Assembly (NCBI GenBank): GCA_024760905.1
Contig: CM045733.1
Coordinates: 28,437,001-28,501,000 of the forward strand
DNA length: 64,000 bases
Source: Plotosus lineatus
Lineage: Eukaryota; Chordata; Actinopteri; Siluriformes; Plotosidae
Direction of reading: 5' to 3'
The number at the start of each line of letters is the position of its first letter. Within the stretch, counting starts at the first letter, position 1. The notes under the pieces are model-generated. The model was not told where the DNA came from. It made no database searches and worked only from the letters and a program-made list of their open reading frames with translations. Below, piece after piece: positions 62,585 through 64,000 of this stretch. The translations under genes were made by a program, and so were the position numbers.

Positions 62585-64000
62585 AAGGGGTGACCGTTGA
62601 GGAGCAGGAAGTAGCAAAGATTAGTAAGGGAGAAGTGAGGAGGGCATTGAAGAGGATGAAGAATGGAAAGGCAGTTGGCCCTGATGACATACCAGTTGAG
62701 GTATGGAAGTGTCTAGGGGAGGTAGCAGTAGATTTTCTGACAAGAATATTCAACAAGGTCTTAGAAAGTGAGCAGATGCCAGAGGAATGGAGGAGAAGTG
62801 TGCTTGTGCCCATTTTTAAGAACAAGGGCGACGTACAGAGTTGTGGCAACTACAGAGGGATAAAGTTGATGAGCCATACAATGAAGCTATGGGAAAGAAT
62901 AGTGGAAGCAAGACTAAGGGCAGAGGTCAGCATTTGTGAACAACAGTTTGGTTTCATGCCCAGAAAGAGCACCACAGATGCAGTGTTTGCTTTGAGGATG
63001 TTAATAGAGAAGTACAGAGAAGGTCAGAAGGAGCTGCATTGTGCCTTTGTGGATCTGGAGAAAGCATATGACAGGGTGCCGAGAGAAGAACTGTGGTATT
63101 GTATGAGGAAGTCTGGAGTGGCAGAGAAGTATGTTAGAGTGGTGCAGGACATGTATGAGAGATGTAAGACAGTGGTGAGGTGTGCTGTCGGTGTGACAGA
63201 AGAGTTCAAGGTGGAGGTGGGACTGCATCAAGGGTCAGCTCTCAGCCCCTTCTTGTTTGCTATGGTGATGGACAGGCTAACAGATGAGGTTAGACAAGAA
63301 TCTCCATGGACTATGATGTTTGCAGATGACATAGTGATCTGTAGTGAGAGCAGAGACCGAGTGGAGGAAAATCTAGAGAGGTGGAGGTATGCCCTGGAAA
63401 GGAGGGGATTGAAGGTTAGTCTTAGTAAGACAGAATACATGTGTGTGAACGACAAGGACCCAAGAGGAACTTTGAGGTTACAGGGGGCAGAGATAAAGAA
63501 GGTGGAGGATTTTAAGTACTTAGGCTCAACAATCCAGAGCAATGGAGAGTGTGGAAAAGAGGTGAAGAAGCGCGTGCAGGCAGGTTGGAATGGATGGAGA
63601 AAAGTGTCCGGTGTGATGTGTGATAGGAGAGTATCGGCAAGAATGAAGGGAAAAGTGTACAAGACGGTGATGAGGCCAGCAATGTTGTATGGTTTAGAGA
63701 CAGTGGTCCTGGGGAAAAGACAGGAGTCAGAGTTGGAGGTAGCAGAGATGAAAATGTTGAGGTTCTCTTTGGGAGTAACGAGGATGGATAGGATCAGAAA
63801 TGAGTACATCAGAGGGACAGCACATGTTAGATGTTTTGGAGACAAAGTCAGAGAGGCTAGATTGAGATGGTTTGGACATGTACAGAGGAGGGATAGTGAG
63901 TATATTGGTCGTAGGATGCTGAGGTTGGAACTACCAGGCAAAAGGCCCAGAGGAAGACCAAAGAGAAGATTTATGGATGCGGTGAAGGCGGACATGAAGG
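62581..64000 (+). CDS. RTE-A ORF part 3: reverse transcriptase, open to window end
   Basis: About 473 codons without a stop, in the frame that continues part 2 if one base is restored. RT blocks: MKNGKAVGPDDIPVEVWKC, SVLVPIFKNKGDVQSCGNYR, QQFGFMPRKSTTDAVFALRM, FVDLEKAYDRVPREELWYC (motif A), GLHQGSALSPFLFAMVMDRL (motif B), MMFADDIVICSES (active site, FADD at 63319-63330) and KYLGSTIQSNGE. The C-terminal region has MRPAMLYGLETV, RFSLGVTRMDR, EARLRWFGHVQRRD and RPRGRPKRRFMD. All catalytic residues are present. The element copies its own RNA onto nicked chromosomal DNA, and may also copy SINE-B RNA. Confidence 0.88.

Larger units (their letters stand above)
60955..64000 (+). mobile_element. RTE-A LINE copy 12, nearly intact, runs off the window
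   Basis: Best preserved member. 5' terminus GCAGCCATGAGGCGGGGG, a 10-base G run, 5' UTR with GGATAAATGCAGAGGGTTGC and GGCATCCGGCGTAAAAC, an A12 run at 61072-61083, then one ORF broken only by two single-base indels (about 61723 and 62566-62580). Endonuclease, linker, RT and most of the C-terminal region are present; the window ends about 120 bases before the expected 3' tail. It serves as the reference for reading all other copies. Confidence 0.93.

Overview
The window looks like repeat-dense, gene-poor nuclear DNA from a bony fish (teleost-type vertebrate). Evidence: Rex1-type LINE reverse transcriptases with the FSSAFNT/FSDDS signature, many Tc1-like, hAT, piggyBac and pogo/Tigger transposon relics, tRNA-derived SINEs, and long (CA)n, (TA)n and (TATC)n microsatellites. 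I cannot name the species, and I found no host protein-coding exon, rRNA or working tRNA gene that I could support.

The dominant component is one non-LTR retrotransposon family, called RTE-A here. It has one ORF with an AP-type endonuclease, then a reverse transcriptase with an FADD active site, and a 3' end of the form GGCGACCCCTGAAGGGAACAG... followed by (AAG)n. About a dozen copies or fragments cover roughly one third of the window: + strand at 1-1128, 5871-7221, 10750-11117, 33596-36020, 37951-40317 (three head-to-tail pieces), 52583-52713, 52990-54858 and 60955-64000; - strand at 14599-20113 (split), 22942-26094, 30404-32644 and 50033-50216. The copy at the right edge is the youngest-looking: only two single-base frameshifts separate it from an open frame running off the window.

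Other elements by region. 1.4-3.8 kb: a Tc1-like transposon carrying a SINE, then a hAT remnant. 4-8.4 kb and 58.5-60.6 kb: three pieces of a second LINE family (LINE-X). 10.2-13.2 kb: a several-level nest of DNA transposons, LINE and SINE. 13.4-14.3 kb: a piggyBac pseudogene. 14.65-17.1 kb: a Rex1-type LINE inserted into an RTE-A copy, with a 16-bp target duplication. 20.3-22.4 kb: a LINE that has lost its RT core. 26-29 kb: decayed LINEs. 36.7-37.7 kb: a CR1-type LINE. 42.8-46.1 kb: Rex1-type LINEs among microsatellites. 46.4-52.6 kb: Tc1-like, Tigger-like and SINE pieces plus a 467-bp direct duplication. 53.4 kb: a solo LTR inside an RTE-A copy. 55.7-56.9 kb: a pogo-type element holding a Tc1 end and a SINE.

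No gene network is visible. The clearest interaction is parasitic. A tRNA-derived SINE family (SINE-B; 1396-1529, 22526-22890, 28968-29118, 49655-50020, 50425-50600) carries segments matching both the 5' UTR and the 3' tail of RTE-A, so RTE-A is its probable source of enzymes. Family names are from memory of conserved motifs, not from a search.
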